Part shown: piece after piece, positions 45,500 to 56,195 of the stretch
Layout: each line of letters begins with the position of its first letter
Numbering within the stretch: the first letter of the stretch is position 1
Assembly: GCA_001632435.1 (NCBI GenBank)
Contig: KV423978.1
Coordinates: 62,001 to 126,000, forward strand
Direction: 5' to 3'
From: Calocera cornea HHB12733
Lineage: Eukaryota; Basidiomycota; Dacrymycetes; Dacrymycetales; Dacrymycetaceae
Length of the DNA: 64,000 nucleotides
Translations under genes and position numbers: made by a program
Notes under the pieces: model-generated
Told to the model about the DNA's origin: nothing
Databases searched by the model: none
What the model saw: only the letters and a program-made list of their open reading frames with translations

Positions 45500-46604
45500 T
45501 TTGGCTCTCGAGCGGATAATGAAGGATAAGAGACAAGGGAGAGGAGAGGATTAGATGGGTGACAGGGCGGCGGGGCTGATAATTTGCAGGTGAGGTGCCG
45601 AACTGATGGAAACTCCTGTAGGACGGAGAAGGCCGCGGGGAGGGAGGAGCGTCTGACGGGGGTGTGGATACGGCGAGGCGGTGGGAGTGACGATGCGATC
45701 AGCTGATAGGGGGCGGGGGGGTATATAAGCTAGAGGGCGTCGACGAAGGAGAGGGCGGGCATTGGTCAGAGAGAGCGGAAGCCGGCGAGGACTGTGCTGT
45801 GGCACGGAGGCCCGCAGCGCCAAATGGACGACGGGATTGAAGGGAGGGGAAGGTGCGGGAGGGGGAGGGGTGGGTGGCCGAGCATATATCTGGCAAGGCG
45901 CGCGTTCTAAATGTGGGCGGTCATGCCGGCCTCATTCCGATTCACCCGGTCCACCCACGCGTGCCCCTCGTCCGACGCCATTCGGCATTCGCCAGCAATG
46001 CCACAAGATGAGATAATCACTCCAAATCAACCGCTGATAACCACAATCACAAATCGCAATCACCACCCACGCGCTCCATACATTCCACCTCGGACTGCGC
46101 CAACGTCAGCTAACATCGGACATTGCACCCGACGATATGCATGAGCCGCACGGGCGCTACCCGCGACATAGTGCATGAGCCACACATAGCGATAGAAAGC
46201 GTCAGGTACGCGACATGTCGGCACCCGAATGGCAACTGCGCCGGCCAGCCACCATGCTGTGCACCTCAATGCTCCACATCGTCTTTTTTATAAGGTGAGC
46301 CAGAACGCACAAGTACGGACAGGGAGGCCCGCCGGGGACACAGACCCAGATCATAGAATGATGTCACTTACATACCCTTCATCCCTCATCGCCGGCACCA
46401 CGCGGTTTCAGAAACGGTTGCCATCACTCCGCTTTGAGCACTTCTTCCAATCTGTCGCTGGGGAACTGGAGCTCCCTGCGCAGTGGCCAGTATAGTGACC
46501 AGTTGATTGTAGTTGTCATTTCTTCATACCACGGGAGTAGTTGCTTCCCCGCAACTGTATATCCATTAGCTTTCCATAGCAGTGCCGTGGCAGGAGAGGA
46601 GCCC
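45500..46604. other. Promoter region and flank of the MFS gene
   Basis: About 1.1 kb without a gene. On the minus strand a TTATATAC box near 45,722-45,729 lies about 225 bp upstream of the MFS start. No RNA gene was recognised. Confidence 0.4.
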
Positions 46605-47485
46605 AAAGCGGAAACAAAGAGCACTCAGACGTAATCAAATGGATGCCCTCATTTACTCCCGGACGGGAAACAGGTTTACTTATACATGGGATGATGTCTT
46701 TGCTCCCTTTGGGGTTGTGTTTACTTCCGCTTGGTGTCTTTGCGTCCGCGGAATACATTTCTTTCCGCTGCTCATATTTACTTCCGCTGAATGTGCTTGC
46801 TTCCGCCCCAACATTTACTTCCCAGAATATCTTTGCTTCCGTATGTAGTTTGGGTCCGCTGGTCATTTTGCTTGCGGCTTGCCGTTCGCTTGCGGTGTGC
46901 AGCTTACCCCCGCTGCATAAGGTTTGCTTCCCCCTTTCAGTTTACTTCCGCTATGCGCTTTGAATACGCCTATGATTCTGCTTCCGCTTGCCAGATTACT
47001 TCCTGGATGTAGGTTGCTTCCGCTTTTACAATTTACTTCCTTTCCTACTAATTTTCTTCCGCTTCAAGATATGCTTCCGTTTGGTTTGGGAATTTTTCCC
47101 TTTTTTTTCTTCCGTTAGTTTATCTGCTTCCGCTTGTGTTTCGCTTCCCTACGTCACTTACTTCCGCTGTGGCGTCTCTTCCGCTCCGCTTCTGCTTCCG
47201 TCTCCGCTTCTCCTTCGGTTTCGTGTTCTGCGTCCGCTTTACAATTTGCTTCCTCTCAGAGGGTTGATTTGGCAAGGGTGGTTGCTTCCGTTTAGTCACT
47301 TGTCTACGGTTTTGGATTTGCATCCGCTCAGCAATGTACCAATGTTTCGCTTCCGCTTAAAGTCCCGCGACCGTTGGAGGCTTACTTCCGTTCAATCCTA
47401 TGTTTCTCCTTCCATATATTTATTTCCGCTCACAACAGCTTTCTTCCGTTATGGCTTCATTACTTCCGCTGGAAGGTTTGCTTCC
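46605..47485. repeat. 18-bp-period minisatellite, array 4
   Basis: Fourth array of the TTTGCYTCCGCT family, about 0.9 kb. A reversed core (AAGCGGAAACAAAG) sits at the left end near 46,606; from about 46,690 to 47,480 cores are on the plus strand, such as TTTACTTCCGCT, TTTGCGTCCGC and ATGCTTCCG. Spacing is mostly 17-18 bp with more indels than in array 3. It lies between two divergent MFS transporter genes. Confidence 0.8.
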
Positions 47486-47986
47486 GGCCGCTTGGTGCAA
47501 AGCTTAGAAGTCCTCCGAGGTCTGGCATTAGTTTGACTCCGTCAGTTGGCCTGGAAGAGCTCTCTCTCCGCGCAGGACGCAGAGCGAAGATCGAGGGATC
47601 AGTGTAGTCCCCGCTTTCTTTCCCAGCCATACCTCGTGACCACCAGCAACCCACGGCGGCGCGGGGTTGCGGTGAATCCTTATCAGCAGTCCCACGCGAC
47701 CATCGCAAGGGTCCCTTCTCAGCCCGGGGGCGTCATGACGTCGCCGCTTCCGGCACCCCCAGGGCAAACCCTGAACCTCTTCACCTCCGAGTCCGGCCTG
47801 CTCTGGGCGCCACTCGCCTCCAAGCTAGTCTCGAAAACCTGGTTATCAGCAACGCAAGCCCAGAGCAGGGTTCCTCCCTTTGCTCCGCTCCTCCATCTCC
47901 CGTTCAAGGGAGGGCTTACCGAACCTTCTTTCTGTCCTCGGGCGTAGCCAGGACTTCTGTTTGTTATCTGCTGCCCTGTCGGAGTA
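47486..47986. other. Promoter region of Fmp42-like transporter
   Basis: 500 bp, no gene recognised. Confidence 0.4.
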
Positions 47987-49926
47987 ATGGATGCCGAACA
48001 AGCGTCAGGCATTCCCAAGGAGCAGCGAGAGGCGCTGCAACAGTTTGAGGAACCGCGATCCCTTCGATTCTTTCAGGTCGCTGCCGCTGTGCTCTACTGC
48101 CTATTCGCGAGCGGTGTGATTTTCGGCTACGCAGGTAAGCCCCTGGTACCTATGCCCGACGTGCTCCTTGCTGGGATTGACAAGGTTTTGTGTTAAGCAT
48201 TGAAACCTGTTCTTATCTCGGAAGGTGTTTATCGACACCTCTGCACGCCAGATGAGATCAGCTCTCACGTACGAGTATGTCGCGAGCAAGAGCTCAGGCT
48301 CAATCTGATGTTCAACATCGCCGCCGTAACGACCAATGTGAGCGCCTATCTGCTGGTTATCTCTAGCGTGCTGTTTACCCGTGCCCTTCCTAGGCTGCGG
48401 CGTTACCTGTCGGCGCGACTCTCGATCGCTTCGGTCCTCGGATGACCAGTCTCGTCGGCTGCGTCTTCTTATTCTTGGGCCCGATATTACTGGCGCTTGC
48501 TCCCCTCATACCAGTGGACTCATTCGACGGATTCATCCCCGGATATCTGCTTCTTGCCCTCGGTGGTCCCTGCATCTTCATCTCCACATTCCAGCTTTCA
48601 AACGCATTCCCAATCAACTCAGGACTAGTGCTCAGTTGCCTAACGGGTGCGTTCGATTCCAGCAGTGCAGTATGGCTCGGTTATCGTCTTCTGTATCAGT
48701 CCACGGCCGACCCTGAAGACCCGACTGGCAAGGGCACGATCAGCTTGACCATGTTCTTTGCTTGCTATTGTGTGGTACCGGTCATCATTGCTATCCTCCA
48801 GTTAACCATCATGCCGAAGCACAGCTACAAGAGTATGGGCGAAATCGTTAAAGAAATTGAGGAGGCACCGCTCGATGGCCACGACGAAGCTGTGTCTGAC
48901 GAAGAGATCAACGACCCTATGCCAGCAGCGGCCCCCGCAACCGTATCGGATACACCCGTCGAGAGCCATGAACACGAAGTGCACGTTCGTATCGTCGAGC
49001 CGGAGCCGACGGAGCACACATCTCTTTTGGGGGCGAGACGCAAGAGCAGTGCAGCCGACATCAGGCGCAGACGGCGGTCCAGCGCAGTCGGTCAGATATC
49101 AGCCATCATAGGACACGAGGCGACAGACAGTGCTCAGAAGAAGGAGGAGAAGAAGAGGGCAATCAGCGGGGTTTGGGGTGCTTTGCATGGCAAACCTGCT
49201 CTGCGACAAATCGGAAGCTTCTGGTTCATGTGAGCACCCCTAGCATGTCATTGATCATTATCTGACCAAATCATTCGAAGTTTCGTCGTTCTTTTCGTCA
49301 TGCTGCAGATGCTGCGTACCAACTACTTTATCGCCACGGTTCGACCCCAGTATGAATACCTGTTGGGCTCGTGGGATCGGTCGCTAGTCATCAATGGCTT
49401 CTTCGACCTGGCACTCCCCCTCGGCGGGCTCATTTCTATCCCCTTTATCGGCACGCTGCTCGATTACACGTCGACGGTCTTTACGCTCTCGGTGCTTGTG
49501 CTGTCGGCCGCCGTCATTGGATGTCTAGGCCTCATTCCACGATCCATGGTAGCGGGGTACGCCAATATCGCTTTGTTTGTCGTCTACCGACCCTTCTTCT
49601 ACACCTCCATATCCGATTATGCGGCAAAGGTGTTCGGATTTGAGACGTTTGGCACGGTATATGGGCTCATCATTTGCACTTCCGGCCTATTCAACCTGGT
49701 CCAGTCAGCTCTTGACTACGTCACAGTCCACATACATCAAGGCAACCCAATCCCGGTGAACCTCGGCCTGCTTATTTCCGGGCTGATAGTTGGCAGTTCG
49801 TTTGTTGCCTTTGTCGCAACCCAAGTGGGACGGATAAAGAGAGAAAAGGCACGAGAAGCTCTAGAAGAAGAAGCTGAGGCAGCTGAGGAGCTGCTGGTGC
49901 CAGATGGGACCAATGTATATCGTTAG
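47987..49926 (+). CDS. MFS transporter, Fmp42/SLC43-like
   Basis: Four exons: 47987-48134, 48198-48337, 48394-49229, 49281-49926; 589 residues, 12 predicted membrane segments. The first helix is FFQVAAAVLYCLFASGVIFGYA. The family pattern is a lumenal loop with Cys residues (HLCTPDEIS, VCREQELRLNLMF) and the signature LPVGATLDRFGPR. A central loop of about 130 residues is acidic and Arg-rich (PTEHTSLLGARRKSS, ADIRRRRRSS). The second half starts after LRQIGSFWFMIFVVLF. Relatives include yeast Fmp42 and animal SLC43 (LAT3/4) amino-acid transporters, so amino-acid transport at an endomembrane is a reasonable inference. The ATG was chosen as the first in the exon. Confidence 0.88.
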
Positions 49927-50191
49927 AGAACTTATTATACTGTAGCGGGACATTCGGAATACAAACTGGGCACCGTGCGAACATACTCCAGGATGCGATG
50001 TCCCACAACGCGCCCCAGGCAGGAAGCTACGGAGTCAGTACAGACGGTGGTCGTGCTACAGTAAGATGCGAGGCAGTGCCCACACAACACATCCCGACTC
50101 GGAAACCTCCGCGTGCAATGTGGCGCGTCCTCAATCACTGCCCAAACGTCCATTCAAGTGGAATTCAACTCATCCGTATCCATATCGTGAA

Positions 50192-50886
50192 ATGGTACTT
50201 TCATTGGTGGCGGACGACATGCGCTTATTGAATCCCTTAACAGTCAGGAACTGTTGATATCCCAGATGATGTGAAGAAGAGTCTGCGGAAGTTCCGTTTC
50301 GCGAGAAGGGACGCTGGAAGCGCTGCTTTGATCGGTAGGTTTACCCATCCTCGAAGGAGGAGATTGACATGGTTACATCCTCCTCAAGTCAAGATCAATA
50401 AGGCCAAGCTGATTATGGAAGAAGAAGAGCAGTTTGATTCAATTTCGCTCGAGGATCTGTCCGAAGGTACAGCTTAGACGCATTTGTATGTGCGAGGCTT
50501 CACGCAGATCATCGTTATTCTCGCAGAACTCCCCGAGAACTCCCCCCGCTTCGTTCTGCTGTCGTATGAACTTCATCATCGCGATGGCAGAAAGTCGTTC
50601 CCTCTTGTGTTGATCAACTGGGCGCCCTCGACATGCGAGATCGGAATGTTAACACTCCATGCTAGTTCTCTCATCCAGTTTCAAAATGCGGTAAGCGAGT
50701 GACTCAATTCCTCCAGCAAGGTGTATTGATGGCTGGCTTCCCAGGCTGATGTATCCAAGGCGAGCCGATAGTCTAGATCCAGTCTACCTCGAAGTGTTAT
50801 AACATTGTCTCATTCAGGTCATCGAAATACGGGATGGAACGGAGTCGCTCACCAAAGAGGCTATTGATGCCAAACTGCTGGTTTAG
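50192..50886 (+). CDS. Glia maturation factor-like (GMF/Aim7) ADF-homology protein
   Basis: Binds Arp2/3 complex and debranches actin filaments. Six exons: 50192-50194 (only the ATG), 50244-50334, 50389-50466, 50527-50690, 50745-50759 and 50818-50886; 139 residues, the normal GMF length. Sequence blocks: SGTVDIPDDVKKSLRKFRF, RRDAGSAALIVKINK, EEEEQFDSISLEDLSEELP, SPRFVLLSYELHHRDGR, PLVLINWAPSTCEIGML and ASSLIQFQNA. The fifth exon is 15 nt (ADVSK) and its donor is GC rather than GT; using the GT within it would delete VSK from a conserved DVSKVIEIRDG block. The start-codon-only exon is supported by phase and by a good donor and acceptor, but no other upstream ATG joins the frame as neatly. Confidence 0.85.
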
Positions 50887-51271
50887 TTAAAGCTGTACGA
50901 TTCTATTACAAATCATAGTGTAGAATATGGGAATATCTTCTAAGCAAAACAGGTCGGAAGACACGATGTGGGCAACCATCTCGATCCATGAGAAAGTCGG
51001 CGATTGCTGTTTGAAAGGCCTGACACCCCGTCCCAGTCAAAGTATCGCTGAGTTGGAGTTCTTAAAACCAAACAAGATTTCAATCTGCGCATGCCTAATC
51101 GCCGCCCACTCGTAATGTAATGGAGGTGAACGGCACTGTCTTTGTGGGGGCAGCGGTGAGAGAGAAAGCCTTCGTCTGGCGCGTCGATCCTTTCTACCCG
51201 CGTCTGAAAAAAAATGGTCCCGTACCCCGCTGCTCGACTCGGTCTCTTCCCTGTTGTCTACCCGTCCCGCC
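50887..51271. other. Intergenic region, GMF to mitochondrial uL3
   Basis: 385 bp, AT-richer, nothing recognised. Confidence 0.4.
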
Positions 51272-52437
51272 ATGGCTGCTCTCGCCGCGTTGACAACTGC
51301 ATCGCATGTGCAGCCTTGTGTTCGTCCTCTGGTATTCGCCGCTCTTGCTCTATGCAGAGCGTTTTCCACTGCTGGGACAAGTACCGATGCCTCTGGCCCC
51401 AGCGTGTCCACCGGGGAGTGGAAGCCCGGGAGTCGTCGAACCGGTATTATCGCCATAAAGAGGGGAATGACCTCTCTCTGGGACGACAATGGGGTAAGGC
51501 TACCCGTGACGGTTCTGCAGGTGCGCACATGCTTGTTTATCGTGCCTGTGTTGCGATCTGAACAGCGCCAGGTGGATAACTGCCAAGTTACGACTACCGT
51601 CTCGAAGCGAAAGAAAGCCTCAACCGAATGGTACCACGCAGTGCAGGTCGCATGCTCCGACAAGCCCGATAAGAACACTACACAGGCGATGATGGGTCAC
51701 TTCGCGAAAGCCGGTGTCCCGAACAAACGCATTGTGCACGAATTTGAGGTGACGAAGGATGCCTTGGTCGAGCCTGGTCAGTCCTTGTGTCCCATGTGTT
51801 CTGTACGCCTTTAGCTCAAAGTCATGACAGGAACCACTTTATCCGCAGCACACTTTGTTCCCGGGCAATTTGTGGATTGTACAGGAACCTCGTATGTGCT
51901 CTTCTTTGCTCGATCGTGTCCCTACTTATCCACGTCCAGTATCGGCAAAGGCTTCCAAGGTGGTATGAAGAGACATGGTTTCAGCGGTTTACGGGCCAGT
52001 CACGGTGTGTCCATTTCACATCGTTCTTCTGGATCCACCGGACAGCATCAGGTCAGTATAGTTGCTGTCTTGAAGAGGCTCTTCTGACACCCTACTAGGA
52101 TCCTGGACGTGTTTTCCCTGGCAAGAAGATGCCCGGCCGGATGGGAGGAGAACATATCACAACTCAGAACTTGTTTATTGTACGGATCGACACATCATTG
52201 GACCTCATTTATATTAAGGGATGTGTGCCGGGAAACGACGGCGGATACGTGTTCGTCCGAGATGCCGTAAGGAAGATGCATCATCATCCAATGGTGAGGG
52301 CGTTGAAAGGTATCGAGCCAGTTCTTCCTGTAGCCAAGTTGCCGTTCCCGGCCGGAACGGCGGAGCTAGCAAAAACATTGCCACCGATACTTAACGCTCC
52401 TACGGTGGACAGGGATCCTTTCCTAGCTAGAGATTAA
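51272..52437 (+). CDS. Mitochondrial large-subunit ribosomal protein uL3m
   Basis: Five exons: 51272-51520, 51572-51776, 51831-51891, 51940-52051, 52099-52437; 321 residues. The N-terminus is Ala/Arg-rich without acids for about 35 residues, a probable mitochondrial targeting peptide. The L3 body follows: [106 protein letters not shown]. The last blocks are the universally conserved L3 loop reaching the peptidyl-transferase region. Counterpart of yeast MRPL9 and human MRPL3. The C-terminal 50 residues are Pro/Ala-rich extension. Confidence 0.95.
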
Positions 52438-52633
52438 ATGAAATGTGCTGAACCGCCATTGGTGACTGAGCGGTCCACGTCTCCAAACTTGTTATCCCGA
52501 TTACCTAAGCAGCTTGCCCTAAGGTGCGTGTCATCGTCACTGCACTCTAAGGGCTACTCTCCGTCCTCGACGGTATCCTCGTCCTATTGCTATACCTCTA
52601 ACACTCGGCAACGCCTGTCGTCAGCATTTTACA

Positions 52634-53573
52634 ATGTTCATCATCAATTGGTTCTGGGATGTCCTCAGTCAGCTGGGTAAGCCATGTAGTCCTAGATAAC
52701 GACACACACCCCCTAATGAAGCCCGCTAGGACTACTGCACAAGAACGCCAAAATCCTCTTCCTCGGCCTCGATAATGCAGGCAAGACTGTAAGTTTTCGA
52801 AGATATCGCATCGCGTACCAGATCAGTAAAATATATTGTATAGACCCTGCTGCATATGCTGAAGAATGATCGCCTTGCGACCCTGCAACCCACCTTGCAT
52901 CCCAGTACGTAGGATATTTATGTGCTCCGTTGTAGACACACGTTTATGTCGACGGCAGCCTCTGAGGAGCTCGCAATCGGTTCAGTGAAGTTCACGACGT
53001 ACGATCTGGGCGGTCATACTCAGGGTAATGTACTCGTGCTAGATCTCGAGCTTTACCTGACCATCCTGGCATACAGCTCGACGCCTATGGCGTGATTACT
53101 TCCCCGAGGTGGACGGCATTGTCTTCCTCGTAGACAGCGCCGACACGGAACGCTTCGCCGAGTCCAAGGCGGAGCTGGATGCACTGCTTTCTATCGAGGA
53201 GCTGAGCAAGGTGCCCTTCCTTATCCTGGGGAACAAGATCGACGCAGTAGGTGCGGTCAGTGAGGAGGAGCTCCGACACCACTTGGGCCTGTACCAGACG
53301 ACGGGCAAGGTAAGCCATAATCAAATCTACCCCTTGAGACATATTGACATGTGACGTAGGGGAAGATACCCCTGAAAGATATCCGCCCCATCGAGCTCTT
53401 CATGTGTTCCGTTGTCATGCGGCAGGGCTATGGAGAGGGTACGTGCAATAATGCGACTGCTAATCTGCATTGTTTGACATTATTTTCAAACCAGGATTCC
53501 GTTGGCTCTCACAATACGTGAGTGCAGTCATAAACTATGTCTTAATAGTATCTGATTCTTTTTTCAGATGTAA
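52634..53573 (+). CDS. SAR1: Small GTPase Sar1 (COPII coat)
   Basis: ER GTPase that starts COPII coat assembly. Eight exons: 52634-52676, 52730-52788, 52844-52904, 52959-53024, 53077-53309, 53360-53438, 53495-53517, 53568-53573; 189 residues, exactly Sar1 size. [15 protein letters not shown] is the amphipathic helix that bends membranes; GLDNAGKT is the P-loop; LQPTLHPTSEELAIG is switch [20 protein letters not shown] is switch II with catalytic His; LGNKIDA is G4; [22 protein letters not shown] is the C-terminus. The last exon encodes only Met and the stop codon; retaining the preceding intron would instead add about 24 residues in frame. No Gly2, as expected for Sar1, which is not myristoylated. 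Confidence 0.97.
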
Positions 53574-53925
53574 ACACGTATTGGAAGCCATCACCCTTGA
53601 AGTGTGAGCGTGTTCAGCATACTCGGTTGTCTTACATTTTCGGACCCCGTACAATGCTCTCTCCTGCCGTTACCCTTGCGTTGCTTTAGCTATACTACCG
53701 TTCAATAAACTTGCGAAACACAACAGTCCGTTCCCGTCGCATTAGTGTAGTAGTGAAGCCGGCGAGTGCTCGTGGCCTTGCGCAGCATGCATCAGTGACG
53801 TGTATTCCCGGTGGTGCACAGCACGGCGAGGCTGGCGCGATGGTACAATAACCAGCGTCAAAGCCCCAGTTTGCATCCCTCACTCTCTTCCACTCCCCCA
53901 CTCGTTTATCTGTCCATCTTGCAAT
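53574..53925. other. Intergenic region, SAR1 to 2OG oxygenase
   Basis: 352 bp, no gene recognised. Confidence 0.4.
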
Positions 53926-55002
53926 ATGCCGACAGCTCAGTTTGCCCCACCCGAAGGTGCCCCGCCACCCCGCGTCCTCCATCTCCCATATTTCACCCCA
54001 GACGAATGCCGTCGTTTCGCCGTCCGCGGATGGGCGCCTCTCGACCTCACACTTGGTGCATCTCCTATCGGCGGCGTGCCTGTGGACGAGTTCGTGCAAG
54101 CCTTCAGCGCCCTCTTCGACGCATCTGCCTCCTTCTTCGACGCCCCTCTGCCCTACAAGGAACGTTTTATCCGAGGAGTCGAGGGTTCCGAGGATGGCTT
54201 CAACCGGGTTCAGGGCGAGAAGGAGATGATCACCATCCGGACCGGAGACACAACCCCGGATGGCGTTCGAGAGAAGGCTGCGGCGTGTTGGGATCTCTGT
54301 GGCACAATTATGCTGAATCTCATCGATGAAATCTCAAGCAGCCTCTGCTTAGAGAATACCGATTTACACGACATGGTCGAGCCTTGTGCGCGCCTTCCAC
54401 CATCTGGCGACCGAGTTGCAACACTCTTACGCATGTTCTGTTACGAGCGAGGGGCTGGGAAACCCCTTGGCAATGAGCCTGGATTGAGTGATCGTCGGAT
54501 CGTTGCAGAACGCCATCGTGATCTGGGTTTACTCTCCCTAGTGGTCGGGTCGTCACCTGGATTGGAGGTCTGGGACCCGTATGCCAGTGCGTGGTATGCG
54601 ATCGAGGAGCATCGAGCGGAACCCGGAAAACTCACGGCCACGATTCTTGCGGGGGAAACGCTCGCCCGCCTGACGAATCACAAGTACAGCCCAGGCGGGC
54701 ACCGCGTCGTTGTCTCCGACTTGGACACGAGCCCTTATCGATTCAGCCTGGTATACGCCCTCCGAGCTCACCACCCTGTCCAACTGGACACCGCACGACT
54801 GACCACAGCTATCACCGGCCCATTCGTGCATCCTCTGACAGCCAAAACGGCTGGTGAGCTCTATGATCAAATTTCGAATGCGCACTTTAACATCAACGCC
54901 GACGTGAACCAACGCCGCAAGCAGGAAGAGCGCTTGAAGATGTTACGACAGCAATCAGTAGGTGTGGTGGTGGGAGCAAAGGAATTTTCTTCGAGCGGCT
55001 GA
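53926..55002 (+). CDS. 2-oxoglutarate/Fe(II) oxygenase-like protein (isopenicillin N synthase fold)
   Basis: Single exon, 358 residues. Visible DIOX-type layout: an N-terminal region, PYKERFIRGVEGSEDGFNRV, then VAERHRDLGLLSLVVGSSPGLEVWD, where HxD gives two Fe(II) ligands and the rest is the usual strand pair, GETLARLTNHKYSPGGHRVV, where the distal His lies, and SPYRFSLVYALR with the Arg-x-Ser that binds 2-oxoglutarate. The distal ligand could be the His in TNHKYS or in GGHRVV; the former fits spacing better. The substrate is unknown. Members of this family act in secondary metabolism and many other hydroxylations. It is intronless, unlike most neighbours. Confidence 0.85.
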   Translation: MPTAQFAPPEGAPPPRVLHLPYFTPDECRRFAVRGWAPLDLTLGASPIGGVPVDEFVQAFSALFDASASFFDAPLPYKERFIRGVEGSEDGFNRVQGEKEMITIRTGDTTPDGVREKAAACWDLCGTIMLNLIDEISSSLCLENTDLHDMVEPCARLPPSGDRVATLLRMFCYERGAGKPLGNEPGLSDRRIVAERHRDLGLLSLVVGSSPGLEVWDPYASAWYAIEEHRAEPGKLTATILAGETLARLTNHKYSPGGHRVVVSDLDTSPYRFSLVYALRAHHPVQLDTARLTTAITGPFVHPLTAKTAGELYDQISNAHFNINADVNQRRKQEERLKMLRQQSVGVVVGAKEFSSSG

Positions 55003-55146
55003 CGCGCTGCAATGTCACGAACAGGACATGGACTTCGAAGATACAGTGGTGCACAAGGGGACCAGGTGCTATTGTAATCATATCAAAGCCGGAGGACTTC
55101 GAAGGCCGATCAATCACTTGCAATTTAGCGTCTAATTACACGTCTA

Positions 55147-55964
55147 TCACAGTACGCCTTTCGTGCTCGGCACATCATTGCCGCCAGTCCGCTCAACAGC
55201 CTGCTTCAGAGCAAGTGCCAGCGCTTTGAAGGCGGATTCGGCTCTGATCCTGCGTTAAATGGGTCCAACAGATCATGAACAAAGCACTCACCTGTGGTGA
55301 TCATTCTCGCCCCTCAACACATCCACGTGCATTGTCACCCCTGACGCCATCGCAAACGAGTGCAGTAGATGGGGGATCATTTCTGTTGACAGATCGCCGA
55401 TCTTTTCTCTCCGGAAACCAAGATCTGTTACGCAGAAGGGGCGAGATGATATGTCCACCACTGCCCGAGCGAGCGCCTACAGAAATAAGTATTGTTAGGG
55501 AACCGACGGGAGAAGATCTGATAAAGCAGGCTCACTTCATCCAACGGTGCAAACCCGGTTCCATATCTTTTGATACCTCTTCGTTCTCCAACTGCCTTCT
55601 TGAATGCTTCGCCCAGAGCCAAGGCTGAATCTTGTGCAGCGGAATAAGCATCGACACCAGCATCGAGCAAGAAGGACTCATCTGCAGTGTGGTGATCGTC
55701 AATCCAGAGATCGCCTTTACACTTCATTCTTAGAGACATGCCTCCATGCTTTGCGAGAGCATGATACATCTAATCTTTGTGAGCCAGGTGCATGCTGCCA
55801 GAAGGACTCGGCAACTCAACGTGGTCGAGGAACCCAATGCCAGTGGAGACTTCGATGTCTTGTTTATCAACACCTGGGATAGTGTCCAGTTGCAAAAATA
55901 CCTCAATCTCGGTTTCGTTCGTCTTTCTGGCGATCGTAGCAGAACGCGGTGATGAGTCCGTCAT
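55147..55964 (-). CDS. HIS3: Imidazoleglycerol-phosphate dehydratase
   Basis: Dehydrates imidazole glycerol phosphate in histidine synthesis, using two Mn ions. Five exons in transcription order: 55964-55821, 55769-55682, 55633-55536, 55476-55292, 55243-55147; 203 residues. Blocks: [109 protein letters not shown], and the usual end VPSTKGVL. The metal motif HHTAED is split: HHTA and a G lie before 55681, AA and GAT after 55634. Removing those 48 nt restores [15 protein letters not shown] exactly, but the intron would be AT...AC. Read through, the frame stays open and adds 16 residues inside the metal-binding helix. Confidence 0.93.
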
Positions 55965-56195
55965 GGTGGTCTACAGTGGAAGAAAGGAGTGGAGAGGTGA
56001 CAGGTGGCACATCGTCTCCTTCGAAGCGTTTCGGGAGAACAGGACCCTGCTGACAACTGTATGCGATGACACGCTGGCTCGCACCGCGGAGAACGCGGGG
56101 GTCCATTGTACAATCGCGCACAGGGTACGATGGGAGGTTTGTTGCTACATTGTGCTATATAGACTACAGAGTTTACAGGCCATGGTCCTGGAGGC
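55965..56195. other. HIS3 promoter / TBC1D5 3' flank
   Basis: 231 bp between the stop of the RabGAP gene and the start of HIS3, both on the minus strand. It must hold the terminator of one and the promoter of the other. No motif recognised with confidence. Confidence 0.4.

Noticed and set aside
55634..55681. U12-type AT-AC intron in HIS3
   Set aside because: The 5' end is ATGAGT rather than ATATCC and no TCCTTAAC-type branch site is present; a U2-type AT-AC intron is the better reading.
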